Below, one piece after another: positions 44,777 to 55,078 of a DNA stretch of 64,000 bases. Position 1 is the stretch's first letter; every line of letters starts with the position of its first letter. Under the pieces are notes generated by a model, which had not been told where the DNA came from, did not search any database, and saw only the letters and a list, made by a program, of their open reading frames with translations. Location of the stretch: assembly GCF_003258315.1 (NCBI RefSeq), contig NZ_CP030032.1:3412501-3476500 (forward strand), given 5' to 3'. Both the position numbers and the translations under genes were made by a program. This DNA is from Bradymonas sediminis (lineage in GTDB: Bacteria; Myxococcota_A; Bradymonadia; Bradymonadales; Bradymonadaceae).

Positions 44777-45577
44777 TCACTCGCCCTGCGCGCTGAGCCC
44801 CTCAAACCGGCGCACGGACAGCTCGAGATACTCGTCGGACTGGTCGATGCCGACGTAGCGCCGGCCGTTCTCGACCGCGGCCAGGCCGGTGGTCGAGGAA
44901 CCCGCGAACGGGTCAAGGATCAGGTCGCCCGGATTGCTGGCGGCCCGAATGATACGGTTGAGCAATTTGATCGGCTTCTGAGTGGGGTGCTTGCCGAAGC
45001 CCTTCTCGGCCTTGCGCGGGCTCATGATATTCCACAGATTCTTCATCTGTTTGCCGCCGTTCTCTTCCTTCATCGTCTGGTAGTTGAAGGTATGCTTGGT
45101 CTTGCTGTCGCGGCCGGCCCAGATGATGGTCTCGGTGCCGTGGGTGAAGTAGCGGCAGGACAGGTTGGGCGGCGGGTTGACCTTGAACCACGCGATATCG
45201 TTGAGGATTTTATAATCCAGGGACTGCATCGCGAAGCCGATGCTATAGATGACGTGGTGGGTGCCGCTGACCCAGATCGAGCCATTGGGCTTGAGCAGAC
45301 GTTGACACGCAGCCAGCCAGCGCAGGTTGAATTCGTGGTTCGCCTGGACACCTTCAGAGCGGTCCCAGCGGCCCTTGTTGACCGAAACCATCCGCCCATT
45401 TTTGCAGGTCATGCCGCCGTTGGAGAGGAAATACGGCGGGTCCGCGAAGATCATGTCGAAGGTCTCGGGTTCCATCTGCTCGAGAATCTCGAGCGAGTCA
45501 CCGCGCAAGAGGGTAAAGCCGCGCGGGTCATCAAAATAGACGTCGAGGTCGCTATCGTGCTGTTCAAGAGTTTGCAT
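44777..45577 (-). CDS. DpnA-like DNA adenine-N6 methyltransferase, probably GATC-specific
   Basis: This 266-residue methyltransferase has catalytic motif IV DPPY in FADPPYFLSNGG (about 44-55), SAM motif I DPFAGSSTTG near residue 228 and PNLSCRYFTHGTETIIWAG in the middle. The order motif IV before motif I marks the beta class. Several blocks (FLSNGG, MVSVNKG, NLSCRYFTH, GKHPTQKP) closely resemble pneumococcal DpnA (M2.DpnII), which methylates adenine in GATC; that comparison is from memory. No restriction enzyme lies beside it, so it looks like an orphan, regulatory-type methylase. The ATG at 45577 has AAGGA seven bases upstream; the longer frame to 45670 lacks support. It is divergent from the BKACE gene across a GATC-rich gap. 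Confidence 0.9.
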   Translation of the reverse strand: MQTLEQHDSDLDVYFDDPRGFTLLRGDSLEILEQMEPETFDMIFADPPYFLSNGGMTCKNGRMVSVNKGRWDRSEGVQANHEFNLRWLAACQRLLKPNGSIWVSGTHHVIYSIGFAMQSLDYKILNDIAWFKVNPPPNLSCRYFTHGTETIIWAGRDSKTKHTFNYQTMKEENGGKQMKNLWNIMSPRKAEKGFGKHPTQKPIKLLNRIIRAASNPGDLILDPFAGSSTTGLAAVENGRRYVGIDQSDEYLELSVRRFEGLSAQGE

Positions 45578-46037
45578 CGTGACATCCTTGTCTGAAAAGT
45601 GACCCGCAATCCTAGCAGGCCGGCCTTGGTGCTCAACTCGCGTCCATGCGAGTGGGCCATCCTTGGCCATTAATTGAATCCATCCGTGAATCGCCGTCGC
45701 ACACTACCTTGCAGCGGACTGCAAGGGTCTGGCTCCCGTCAGGATCTCATCCAGAGATCTCTCAATGACTAAAAATGCGCTAAGCCACTGGAATTGATCG
45801 GGAAAACCGGGAAAAAAATTGATGTAAAAAAGCCCAATTGATCTAATGATCTCAATCCGTTAGGCCGATCATGCACACAAACTAGGACGCGATGATCAGC
45901 AGAGTCAAGGAGGTTTTGCTCACAAGATCGCGCCCCGATCTTTTAAGAGCGAGCGCATCGCATTGCCGCACCGGCGCTGGATTGGTATAGCAGCGGGATG
46001 CAGCGACGAAATCGACCCATTTTCGCGTGGAGCCCGG
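45578..46037. promoter_or_regulatory. Divergent regulatory region with dense GATC sites
   Basis: These 460 bp separate the methyltransferase from the BKACE operon. The part from 45743 to 45940 has nine GATC tetramers (45743, 45756, 45796, 45840, 45848, 45867, 45894, 45926, 45937) in an AT-rich setting, including a hairpin AAGATCG-CGCCC-CGATCTT with a short T run (45924-45944). Nothing coding is evident here. Confidence 0.65.
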
Positions 46038-46913
46038 ATGAATTTAGACGACAAAAAAATCATCATCACCTGTGCACTCAACGGTGTACTCACCGACCCG
46101 AATACACACCCCGTTCCATTTCGGCCCGAAGACATGGCGGCGAGCGCGCGCGACGCGTACAACGCCGGCGCGTCGGTGGTGCACGTCCACTTTCGCGAGC
46201 AATCCGGGGGGCAGCTGCCCTCCTGGGACCCAGCGCTGGCCAGTGAGTGCGTGGACGCGATTCGCCAGGCCTGCCCTGGCATCCTCATCAACTCGACCAC
46301 CGGCGTGGTCGGCAGCGACATCCGCGGGCCGCTGGATGTTATCGAGCGCGTCAAGCCCGAGATGGCCGCGCTCAACGCCGGCTCGCTCAACTACCTAAAG
46401 GTGCGCCGCGACGGCAGTTGGGCCTGGCCGCCGATGCTCTTCGACAACCCGGTCGACAAGGTTCGCGCGTTCCTGGAGGTCATGCAGGCAAACAATATCG
46501 TGCCGGAATGCGAATGCTTCGACACCGGCATCGTGCGCAGCCTCGCCATGTTCGAGGAGAACGGCATGCTCAACAAACCATACACCGTCTCGTTGGTGCA
46601 GGGCGTCGCCAGCGGCATGCCCGCGCGCGTGGACTTATTGCCAATCCTGGTCGACCTCCTGCCCGAGGACGCCCACTGGCAATCGGTGGTCATCGGGCGC
46701 GCCGAGGTCTGGCCCATCCACCAGCGCACCGCCGAGTTGGGCGGACATCTTCGCACCGGCGTCGAGGATACCTTCTACCTTCCCGACGGCAAAAAGGTCG
46801 GCGAGAAGGGCAACGGCGCGCTTGTCGCCGAACTTAGTAAAGTCGCCCGCGCGGTCGGTCGCGAACCCGCCACAGCCGCCGAAGCGCGCGAAATCATTCT
46901 GGGAAAACAATGA
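46038..46913 (+). CDS. BKACE-family beta-keto acid cleavage enzyme (DUF849)
   Basis: This 291-residue TIM-barrel enzyme of the BKACE family splits beta-keto acids with acetyl-CoA or another CoA thioester and uses a zinc ion. The start IIITCALNGVLTDP, the metal-binding segment VVHVHFREQSGG, INSTTGVVG, MAALNAGSLNYL, CFDTGIV and a late VGVEDTFY-like stretch (LRTGVEDTFYLPDG) follow the family pattern. The exact substrate cannot be predicted. GGAG lies five bases before the ATG at 46038, preferred to an upstream frame extension. It overlaps the following lipoprotein gene by four bases, so they are translated together. It is divergent from the methyltransferase. Confidence 0.9.
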   Translation: MNLDDKKIIITCALNGVLTDPNTHPVPFRPEDMAASARDAYNAGASVVHVHFREQSGGQLPSWDPALASECVDAIRQACPGILINSTTGVVGSDIRGPLDVIERVKPEMAALNAGSLNYLKVRRDGSWAWPPMLFDNPVDKVRAFLEVMQANNIVPECECFDTGIVRSLAMFEENGMLNKPYTVSLVQGVASGMPARVDLLPILVDLLPEDAHWQSVVIGRAEVWPIHQRTAELGGHLRTGVEDTFYLPDGKKVGEKGNGALVAELSKVARAVGREPATAAEAREIILGKQ

Positions 46914-47701
46914 CAATCCAAACACTTGCACGCTCAACATCCATACTTCGCGCCTCATTGCTGGCCACGAGCCTGCTGCTGGGGACCACCGGCTGCGACG
47001 CAAACCCGGGCGCCCCAGAAGCCAGCGCCCCGGTCGACACGAGCGATTGCACGCCGCGCGCGCCCAACGCCGCCGACCAGGCCGGCGAGGCCGACCCGCG
47101 CGTACTTCGCGGCGTCGTACACGCCCCCTTCGGCAAACTCGCCGCATACCAACCCGCCCATGCGCCCGCGCTGCCCGCACGCTCCCCCTTCCCCGACTGG
47201 CTGGTCGGCACCGCTGAAGCTGCGCCCCTTGACACCGAGCGCACTGTCCCCGAAGCGACCGTGCACCTGTATAAAATCGACGCCCGCGGCGCGCGCACGG
47301 GCGAGAATATCGCCGAGACCACCAGCGACTATGGCGGGAATTGGTGCATTCGACTGCCCGAAGGCGTCTCCCCCGGCCCCGGCCTGATGGTCGAGGCGCG
47401 CGCGGCAGACGGCGCCACCAGGCTGCGCCGCAGCGTCGTCGCGCCCTTCGCCGGCGACACCTTTGTGGGGACCGAGGCGCTCACCCGTCTACTGCAGGCC
47501 AACAACGTCGACTTCCTGCGCATATCGACCGAGACCTACATCAACATGGAGTCCATCGCCGACACCCGCATGGACCTGCTCGACCCGGTGGTCTTAACCC
47601 CGCAGACCAACGTCGAAGACGCGGTCGAGCAGATCCGCAGCCGATTGGCCACGGACCCTCGCCTGCTCGAGAAGATCGAGAAGACCCCGAAGACAAAATA
47701 G
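46910..47701 (+). CDS. Lipoprotein with a transthyretin/carboxypeptidase-regulatory-like domain
   Basis: This 263-residue exported protein has the lipobox TTGC (Cys29), a Pro/Ala/Asp linker, and a beta-sandwich segment (VPEATVHLYKIDARGARTGENIAETTSDYGGNWCIRLPEG, about 110-150) of the kind in carboxypeptidase-regulatory or transthyretin-like domains. An alpha-helical tail follows. The stop-start overlap (ATGA) with the BKACE gene means the two are coupled, although the enzyme is cytoplasmic and this protein is in the envelope. What links them is not clear. A strong terminator follows. Confidence 0.78.
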   Translation: MTIQTLARSTSILRASLLATSLLLGTTGCDANPGAPEASAPVDTSDCTPRAPNAADQAGEADPRVLRGVVHAPFGKLAAYQPAHAPALPARSPFPDWLVGTAEAAPLDTERTVPEATVHLYKIDARGARTGENIAETTSDYGGNWCIRLPEGVSPGPGLMVEARAADGATRLRRSVVAPFAGDTFVGTEALTRLLQANNVDFLRISTETYINMESIADTRMDLLDPVVLTPQTNVEDAVEQIRSRLATDPRLLEKIEKTPKTK

Positions 47702-47722
47702 CCCGCCGCATTTCGCGCGCAT

Positions 47723-47763
47723 AAAAAAGCCCGCGCAGCCAATTGGCTGCGCGGGCTTTTTAT
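47723..47763. terminator. Bidirectional terminator between the lipoprotein gene and rnpB
   Basis: A 17-bp stem (AAAAAGCCCGCGCAGCC / its complement) has loop AATT, with A tract on the left and T tract on the right. It serves the converging lipoprotein gene and rnpB. Confidence 0.95.
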
Positions 47764-47781
47764 AACCTCGAAGAAGACCTC

Positions 47782-48150
47782 GGCTCCCCGTATAAGCCGG
47801 ATCTTGTCTCGCTCGACGCGAGGGTGCTCATTCATCTAGGCCGGCTATTGCTAGACGGCTCATGCAGCTACCTGGCGCCAGCGGAGCGGGCCGCTCCGGA
47901 GCTCCCCGAGGGGCGCTCGACACCTATTCGCCTTGCATCAAGTGGGGTTTACAAAGACAGACGATGTCACCATCGCCCCGGTGAGCTCTTACCTCACCTT
48001 TGCACCCTTACCGCGCCAGGCGCGGCGGTTTATTTTCTGTTGCACTGTCCCTAGGGTTACCCCCGGTCGGCGTTACCGACCACTCTGCCCTGCGATGTCC
48101 GGACTTTCCTCCTGAGCGGTAAACCGCCCCGGCGAGCACCTTGGAGAGCC
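47782..48150 (-). ncRNA. rnpB: RNase P RNA, bacterial class A
   Basis: On the minus strand the RNA reads from GGCTCTCC at its 5' end to GGGGAGCC at its 3' end, which pair to form P1. It includes the near-universal GAGGAAAGTCCGGAC block with a GGTAACGCC element shortly after (48050-48120) and the 3' ACAAGATCCGGCTTATACG block (about 47790-47815). It is about 369 nt long, typical of class A. It is the catalytic RNA that trims tRNA 5' leaders. It is followed on its strand by the bidirectional terminator at 47723-47763. It is downstream of the zinc-ribbon gene and rpoD/dnaG on the same strand. Confidence 0.97.
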
Positions 48151-48270
48151 GAGATCTTCTTCGATTCTTTACGAACGCTGCGTGCGCAACTTCGCGTGAT
48201 CTTCTCGGGCGGGTTCAAACCGGCGGCTGCGACCCAGGGGCCGCAGCCGCCGACCGAAGTCCCGATACAA

Positions 48271-49029
48271 TCAGCTCGCTTCAGCAGCCTCGTCGACCGG
48301 TGCCTCGCCCTCTTCGCCTTTGGCCTCTTCCCAATAATAGAGAATACGCTGGCAGCTCGGGCAGATGTCGAAGGTATCACCGCGCTGAATCTCGATGAAT
48401 TGCTGCGGCGGCAGCGCCATATAGCAACCCTCGCAGTGACCGTTTTTCGCGGCCACGACCGCCAAACCGGGGCGGCGGCTGCGAATGAAGTCGTATTTAC
48501 GCAGCACATGCTTCTGCACTTCGCTGCGCGCGGCTTCCTGACGATTGCGCCGCTTCTCCAGCACGTCGTCGATGTCGGCCAATTGCTGCTCGCCCTCGGC
48601 GACCTCAGCCGCGATGCCTTCGCGCAACTGCACGATCTTCTCTTCTTTCTCTTCGACCGAGGTCTCAACCGTCTCGATCACCTCGTCGAGGTGAATCGCT
48701 TCTTCCTGGGTCTGCTCAAGCTTCTTTTTGAAGACTTCGATCTCAACTTCAACCGCGTTGAACTCCTTCTGGGAGCCGATCGATTTCAGTTTCTCCTGGC
48801 TGGCGGCCAGGCTCTCGCGGACCTCTTCGATGTCGGCCTTTTTCTGGCGACGCAGGTTGCGAACGTCCTCAAATTCCTGTTTCTGACGGTCGAGGTCATC
48901 AATGAGTTTCTCGAGAAATCCTCGATTCTCTTCAAGTTTCTGCTGGATTTCGCTTTTTTGAGCCTCCAATTCGTCGAATTGAAGGTCAATGCGTTGCAGT
49001 TCTCGAAGTAGCGCTAGCTGCTTCTTCAA
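48271..49029 (-). CDS. Coiled-coil protein with C4 zinc ribbon (COG1579 type)
   Basis: This 252-residue protein is almost wholly a long coiled coil (residues 1-190, such as FDELEAQKSEIQQKLEENRG). It ends in a four-cysteine zinc ribbon (CEGCYMALPPQ and CPSCQRILYY, about 200-232), the PF02591/COG1579 arrangement. Such proteins occur widely in bacteria, often near rnpB or replication genes, and a nucleic-acid or translation-related role has been suggested but is not settled. Its ATG overlaps the end of a small upstream ORF in an ATGA. It ends about 120 bp before rnpB. Confidence 0.88.
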   Translation of the reverse strand: MKKQLALLRELQRIDLQFDELEAQKSEIQQKLEENRGFLEKLIDDLDRQKQEFEDVRNLRRQKKADIEEVRESLAASQEKLKSIGSQKEFNAVEVEIEVFKKKLEQTQEEAIHLDEVIETVETSVEEKEEKIVQLREGIAAEVAEGEQQLADIDDVLEKRRNRQEAARSEVQKHVLRKYDFIRSRRPGLAVVAAKNGHCEGCYMALPPQQFIEIQRGDTFDICPSCQRILYYWEEAKGEEGEAPVDEAAEAS

Positions 49030-49286
49030 TGGATCACCTCATGGGATGGCGGGGCAAATGCCAAGACGCCCGACCTGGTAGGTGCGGGCGTCTGGAATTT
49101 CGCGTGATTAATGGGGACTTGGATGTCTTGGTTTTCAGCGGTCTTCTGCTCAGCGTTTGCGCGCAGACACGTGCGTTTCTCTGCTGTGGGCTGAGCTGCT
49201 CGGTTTTCGGGGTTTGCTCGCGGTGAGAGAGCGTGTGCGGCCAAAGCAATCATGTGTTTGTCAGTCAGGATATCGACAAGATGCAT
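49026..49286 (-). CDS. Possible small ORF coupled to the zinc-ribbon gene
   Basis: This frame of 86 residues starts at an ATG (49286) with AAGGAG eight bases upstream and ends in a four-base overlap with the zinc-ribbon gene. The product (MHLVDILTDKHMIALAAHAL...) is low-complexity in its second half, has no known family, and contains a sequence that forms a 9-bp hairpin (49064-49093). It may be a leader peptide or simply untranslated leader. A longer GTG-start version running into the tRNA is unlikely. Confidence 0.3.
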   Translation of the reverse strand: MHLVDILTDKHMIALAAHALSPRANPENRAAQPTAEKRTCLRANAEQKTAENQDIQVPINHAKFQTPAPTRSGVLAFAPPSHEVIH

Positions 49287-49379
49287 GTGCCGCGCTCCTT
49301 CCTCTTTAAGAATACTCACGAACCAACGTCTACCACCGATCTCAATCACCACGGGTTGCGATTGAGTTAAACCGCGCAA

Positions 49380-49452
49380 TGGGCCCACCAGGATTCGAAC
49401 CTGGGACCGACCGGTTATGAACCGGGGGCTCTAACCGCTGAGCTATGGGCCC
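49380..49452 (-). tRNA. tRNA with CAU anticodon, probably tRNA-Ile2
   Basis: The minus strand reads as a complete cloverleaf of 73 nt: acceptor GGGCCCA / TGGGCCC with discriminator A, D-arm GCTCAGCGGTTAGAGC, anticodon stem-loop CCGGTTCATAACCGG and T-arm CCAGGTTCGAATCCTGG. The anticodon is CAU, and no CCA is encoded. The D-loop length and AGCGGTTAGAGC resemble the Ile2 (AUA-reading, lysidine-modified) tRNA more than elongator Met, but sequence alone does not settle it. Confidence 0.9.
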
Positions 49453-49736
49453 GTCATTGGCGTGCCGAGCGTGTCAAAACCCTCGGTCGATGACGCCACG
49501 AACTGGCCACCCGTGCGCGGCGACCCGTGTACCTAGCGAAAGGTCGTTGCTTTCGCAAGTCTAAATTCGCCCGGACCAGCCCCCACGCGCTCGGATTGAA
49601 CAGGCGAGGCCGATCATTTATTCAATTCATCCTCGCGCATCGCCGGCGGCGCCCGGGTATTCGGCGGCGCCCAAACGACAAACGCGCCTCCCACAGGTGG
49701 AAGACGCGTCGGTCGATTCTCAATTACCGCCACCCA

Positions 49737-51548
<1,812 letters not shown>

Positions 51549-51873
51549 CAAGATCTACTCCTTCTCACTATGGACGGGCCGGCTGATGAGCCAAAAACCT
51601 ATGAGCCAGCAACTTCTATACGCGCCGCAGTTAAACAAGCGGGTTGTGTAAAAAACCTTGTTTCGTATCTTTATAACTTCGGTATAAATTTCGAGCTTAG
51701 ACGCGCCCCGGGCCTCTCGGCCTTGAGCACTGCGACGCGGGGATTTGGCCCGGTTACTGTCGCGCTGTCGACTCGTCATCTTTCAAGCGCTCCACCCGGT
51801 CCGCCGTCCAAACTAACGGTGAATCCGGGTTATTCCTCCCGAGCACCGACACGGGGAACCTCGCAGCGTGGGT
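51549..51873. other. Intergenic region between dnaG and rpoD
   Basis: These 325 bp presumably hold an rpoD promoter, since the gap is long for one operon. An AT-rich piece at 51640-51700 is the best candidate. I see no RNA gene and no strong hairpin. Confidence 0.45.
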
Positions 51874-53676
51874 TTAACTTGATTGCTCCAGATCCAGCGA
51901 CGCCTTAAAATAGGCGATCTCCTCTTTCTGGCGCATCAAGGTCTCGAACTCACTGCGCTGTTTATAAAAATCAACCTCTTCCAACTGTCGGGTTAACTCC
52001 TGCAGCGTACGGGAGGCCCAATCCTTCTTCAGGCTCCGTATGCAATCCTGATAAAAACGCGCGGCGATATCGGGTGAATAATCCGGGTCCGCCAGCGCCT
52101 GTGCGACGGTGCGCTGAAACGCCGGGTGCTCAATGCTGGAGAGCAAGACCGGCGCGTTGATTTCGTTATGCTGTTGAAAGTGCGCCTGCATCGCGCCCAA
52201 AAAATCCGCGAGTTCCCGGGTCGACAGAAGATTCTCGAGCTCCTCCTCAAGAAATTGCGCCAACCACTTCGGGTGGTTTAGCAAGACCATTAAGATGCCG
52301 TATTCGGCGGCTTGAATTTCCAGGGGTCGATGCGACTGGAGCACGGCCTTTCGGGCCTGGGAGGCCAACTGTTTGGGCCGGCGTAAATAGTCCTTAAGGA
52401 ACTCGGGAGCAATGGTGAGTCGTCGGCTCACCTCTTGTGCATAATGCTCCCAGATCAACGTATTATTGATGCCGTCGAGCAACTCAGCGACGTCTTGGAG
52501 CGCGGCGATCTTGCGATCGATATTATCACCTTCGGCCGGGCGCAATATCCGGTCGAGCGCCCACGCCACAAGTGGTTGGGCATTCTCGACTTTCTCAAAT
52601 AATGCAGACGCTCCCCGGCGGCGCACAAAGGTATCAGGATCTTCTAGTTCGTCAAATCGAATTACAAGAGGCTCTAATTTGGTCGCCGCAAAAGACTTCA
52701 AACAGCGCACCGTGGCCTCCTCGCCGGCCTCATCGCCATCGAAGGCAATGACGACACGCTCACAATAACGCTCGAGCAGCCGCGCTTGTTCCTCGGTGAA
52801 CGCGGTGCCCATCGGCGCGACCGCGGTCTCGATGCCCTTGGAGTGCAGGCAGATGACGTCGAAGTTACCCTCGACCAGCAGCGCGTAGCCCGCTTTTTGG
52901 ATGGCGCGCTTGGCCGCGTGCAACCCATAAAGCTCGGAGCCCTTCGTGTAGAATTTGGTCTCCGGGGAGTTGATATATTTGGGCGCCTCATCGTTGGCGG
53001 CGATCGTGCGCCCGCCAAACCCCAGGGTATGGTCCCAGATATCAACGATGGGAAATACGATGCGGTGGCGGAAGCGGTCATAATGCCCGTTCCCGCTGCT
53101 GCGCGGCATCGCCAACCCGGCGCGCTCGACCAGGCGCGGGCTCATCTTCTTGGTCGCCAGGTGGTCCAGCAACCCCTGCCAGGCGTCGGGCGCGTAGCCC
53201 AGGCCAAAGCGCCTGGCGGTCTCCTCATCAATCTCGCGCTCGAGCAGATATTGGCGCGCGGCGCGCCCGGGCTCCGACCACAGATTCTGCTCAAAGAACG
53301 CGCGCGACTCGTCCATCACATTATAATAGAGGCGCTTGCCCTTTCGCTTCTGGCGCTCCCGCTTGGCCGCTTCCGGGTCCGGCTCGGGAATCTCAACCCC
53401 ATTTCGCTCGGCCAACTTGCGCACGGCTTCGGGGAAATTGCAGCTCTCGATCGCCATAAAGAAGCTGATGACGTTGCCGCCCACCCCGCAGCCGAAGCAC
53501 TTAAAGATCCCGCGCGCGGGCGTCACGAAAAAGCTCGGCGTATTCTCGTCGTGAAACGGGCAGAGCCCCTTATAATTACTCCCCGACTTCTTCATGCTGA
53601 CGTAGTCCTGCACGGTGCGCAGGATATCTGCCCGGGCGAGGACTTCCTCGATCACTTCTTGGGGAATTAGAGCCAT
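51874..53676 (-). CDS. dnaG: DNA primase DnaG
   Basis: This protein of 600 residues has a CHC2 zinc-binding N-terminal domain (Cys39, His42, Cys60, Cys63 in CPFHDENTPSFFV and KCFGCGVGG). The catalytic core follows (RFRHRIVFPI, GFGGRTI), with a Toprim fold (LLVEGNFDVI, about 268-278, and FDGDEAG, about 313-319) and a C-terminal helical region for helicase DnaB. The family usually has EGYMD in the Toprim motif; here it is EGNFD, keeping the catalytic Glu and Asp. It is the first gene of the leftward core locus dnaG-rpoD. Confidence 0.95.
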   Translation of the reverse strand: MALIPQEVIEEVLARADILRTVQDYVSMKKSGSNYKGLCPFHDENTPSFFVTPARGIFKCFGCGVGGNVISFFMAIESCNFPEAVRKLAERNGVEIPEPDPEAAKRERQKRKGKRLYYNVMDESRAFFEQNLWSEPGRAARQYLLEREIDEETARRFGLGYAPDAWQGLLDHLATKKMSPRLVERAGLAMPRSSGNGHYDRFRHRIVFPIVDIWDHTLGFGGRTIAANDEAPKYINSPETKFYTKGSELYGLHAAKRAIQKAGYALLVEGNFDVICLHSKGIETAVAPMGTAFTEEQARLLERYCERVVIAFDGDEAGEEATVRCLKSFAATKLEPLVIRFDELEDPDTFVRRRGASALFEKVENAQPLVAWALDRILRPAEGDNIDRKIAALQDVAELLDGINNTLIWEHYAQEVSRRLTIAPEFLKDYLRRPKQLASQARKAVLQSHRPLEIQAAEYGILMVLLNHPKWLAQFLEEELENLLSTRELADFLGAMQAHFQQHNEINAPVLLSSIEHPAFQRTVAQALADPDYSPDIAARFYQDCIRSLKKDWASRTLQELTRQLEEVDFYKQRSEFETLMRQKEEIAYFKASLDLEQSS

Positions 53677-54088
53677 ATGGAGTCGGTTAAGGACAAAGTC
53701 AATGCGGCGCGCAAACCATTATAAGTCGCGCGTTAATCCAAAATAACACTGATATTTTAAGGGCTTGACGCATCAAGAGGACCATCATCAGACGCCCTCA
53801 GTCTAGCGTCGCCTTCGGCGCTGTCAAATAGTTAGCGATAATAAGTTGTCGCACAGAGCCCTAAAATATCACCGTCCTTTTAACCCAGAGCTATTGACCG
53901 ACTCTCGCCCATCAAATAGGCGGCGCGCTGGACCTGACCACGCGAGTGTTTAGGTTGCTCGCCCCGGGCGGCTGGGACCCGGGCGCGCCGGGCAAAACCA
54001 ACGGGTGCGGCCTGCGAGATTTCGCCTCCGTAAAGGAGCCGCTCGACGCGGCATAGGTTTCCTCTAATTCACTAATATGGAGTGTTTG
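53677..54088. other. Divergent intergenic region between dnaG and the universal stress protein gene
   Basis: These 410 bp contain promoters for both genes and a small GCGTCGCCTTCGGCGCTG hairpin at 53806-53823. No tRNA, known RNA or repeat was seen. Confidence 0.45.
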
Positions 54089-55006
54089 ATGAAAATCCTA
54101 ATTGGAGTCGATTTTTCCGAAGAGTCGCTCAACGCCGCAGCCCAGGGGTTCGCGATGGCCACGCAGCTGCGGGCCGAGCAAGAAGACGCCGAGGTCTTCG
54201 TCGCCTATATCGAAGGCTCGGGCAATTGGCACCCAACGATCAAACAGAAGCCACTGCTCGACAATCCCGAGAACCGCCTCAAAATCGAGAAGCATACCCG
54301 CGAATTTTTGCAGCAGCATTTTACCCAGAACCCGGACCAACAGGTCGACTACTCGCTGATCATCGAAGAGGGGCACGCGCGCAAAAAACTGCCCGAGATC
54401 GCCGAGCGAATCAACGCCGATTGGATCTTCGTGGGACGCTCGGGCAGCGGCGCGCTGGCTCGCATGACACTGGGCTCCACCTCTTATACCCTGGCCAACG
54501 CGCCGCCCTGCAACCTCGCGGTCGCCCATGCGAACGCCCCTGATTGGCAAAACTCGCCCAAGATCGCGGTGGGCATCGACTTCTCGGAGGCCAGCACGGC
54601 GGCGCTTAATTTAGCGATCGAGATCGCCCGCAAAGCCAAGGCGCAGCTCCACCTGGTCCACGTTATCTTCCCGGCCGGCCCAGTCAATATGCCCAACGGC
54701 AGCATCGCTTACGCCGGCGGAAATTATATCGACGTCGAGGCCCTTCGCACCCGAAGCAGCCACGATATCAAGGCCCTGATGAAGGCCCAACAGGCCAACC
54801 TCGACGATGTGGAATGGCATATCGATGTGCTCACCGGTTACCCCAAACAAGAAATGGTGAACTTTGCCGCCGACAATGATATCGACGCCATCGTTCTAGG
54901 AACCGTCGGCCGCTCGGCGCTGAGCAATTTCCTGCTCGGAAGCGTCGCCGCCGGCATCGTCAAACACAGTCCCTGCACGGTCTACCTGAGCGCGCCTGCG
55001 ACCTAA
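54089..55006 (+). CDS. Tandem-domain universal stress protein (UspA type)
   Basis: This 305-residue protein is two UspA domains in tandem. Each starts with a KI(L/A)xGxDFSE(E/A)S beta-strand (MKILIGVDFSEESL; KIAVGIDFSEAST) and ends with the ATP-binding glycine motif (GRSGSGALARMTLGS; GTVGRSALSNFLLGS). The nucleotide-binding motif is intact in both, so ATP binding is expected. The family responds to stress, often with unknown targets. The ATG at 54089 was chosen because GGAG is seven bases upstream; an ATG four codons earlier lacks one. It precedes an MBL-fold gene by 70 bp. Confidence 0.93.
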   Translation: MKILIGVDFSEESLNAAAQGFAMATQLRAEQEDAEVFVAYIEGSGNWHPTIKQKPLLDNPENRLKIEKHTREFLQQHFTQNPDQQVDYSLIIEEGHARKKLPEIAERINADWIFVGRSGSGALARMTLGSTSYTLANAPPCNLAVAHANAPDWQNSPKIAVGIDFSEASTAALNLAIEIARKAKAQLHLVHVIFPAGPVNMPNGSIAYAGGNYIDVEALRTRSSHDIKALMKAQQANLDDVEWHIDVLTGYPKQEMVNFAADNDIDAIVLGTVGRSALSNFLLGSVAAGIVKHSPCTVYLSAPAT

Positions 55007-55078
55007 CGCGCGCCCAATAATCCGTGCGCAAAATGCACCCGATGTCACGCATCAAGCATTAAGAAGTAAGTTGTATTT

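Noticed and set aside
49287-49388. GTG-start extension of the small ORF into the tRNA
   Set aside because: It would overlap the tRNA 3' end. A better ATG with a ribosome site exists downstream.
49380-49452. tRNA gene as an attachment site for an integrated element
   Set aside because: No integrase or direct repeat of the tRNA end was found, and the neighbours are core genes.
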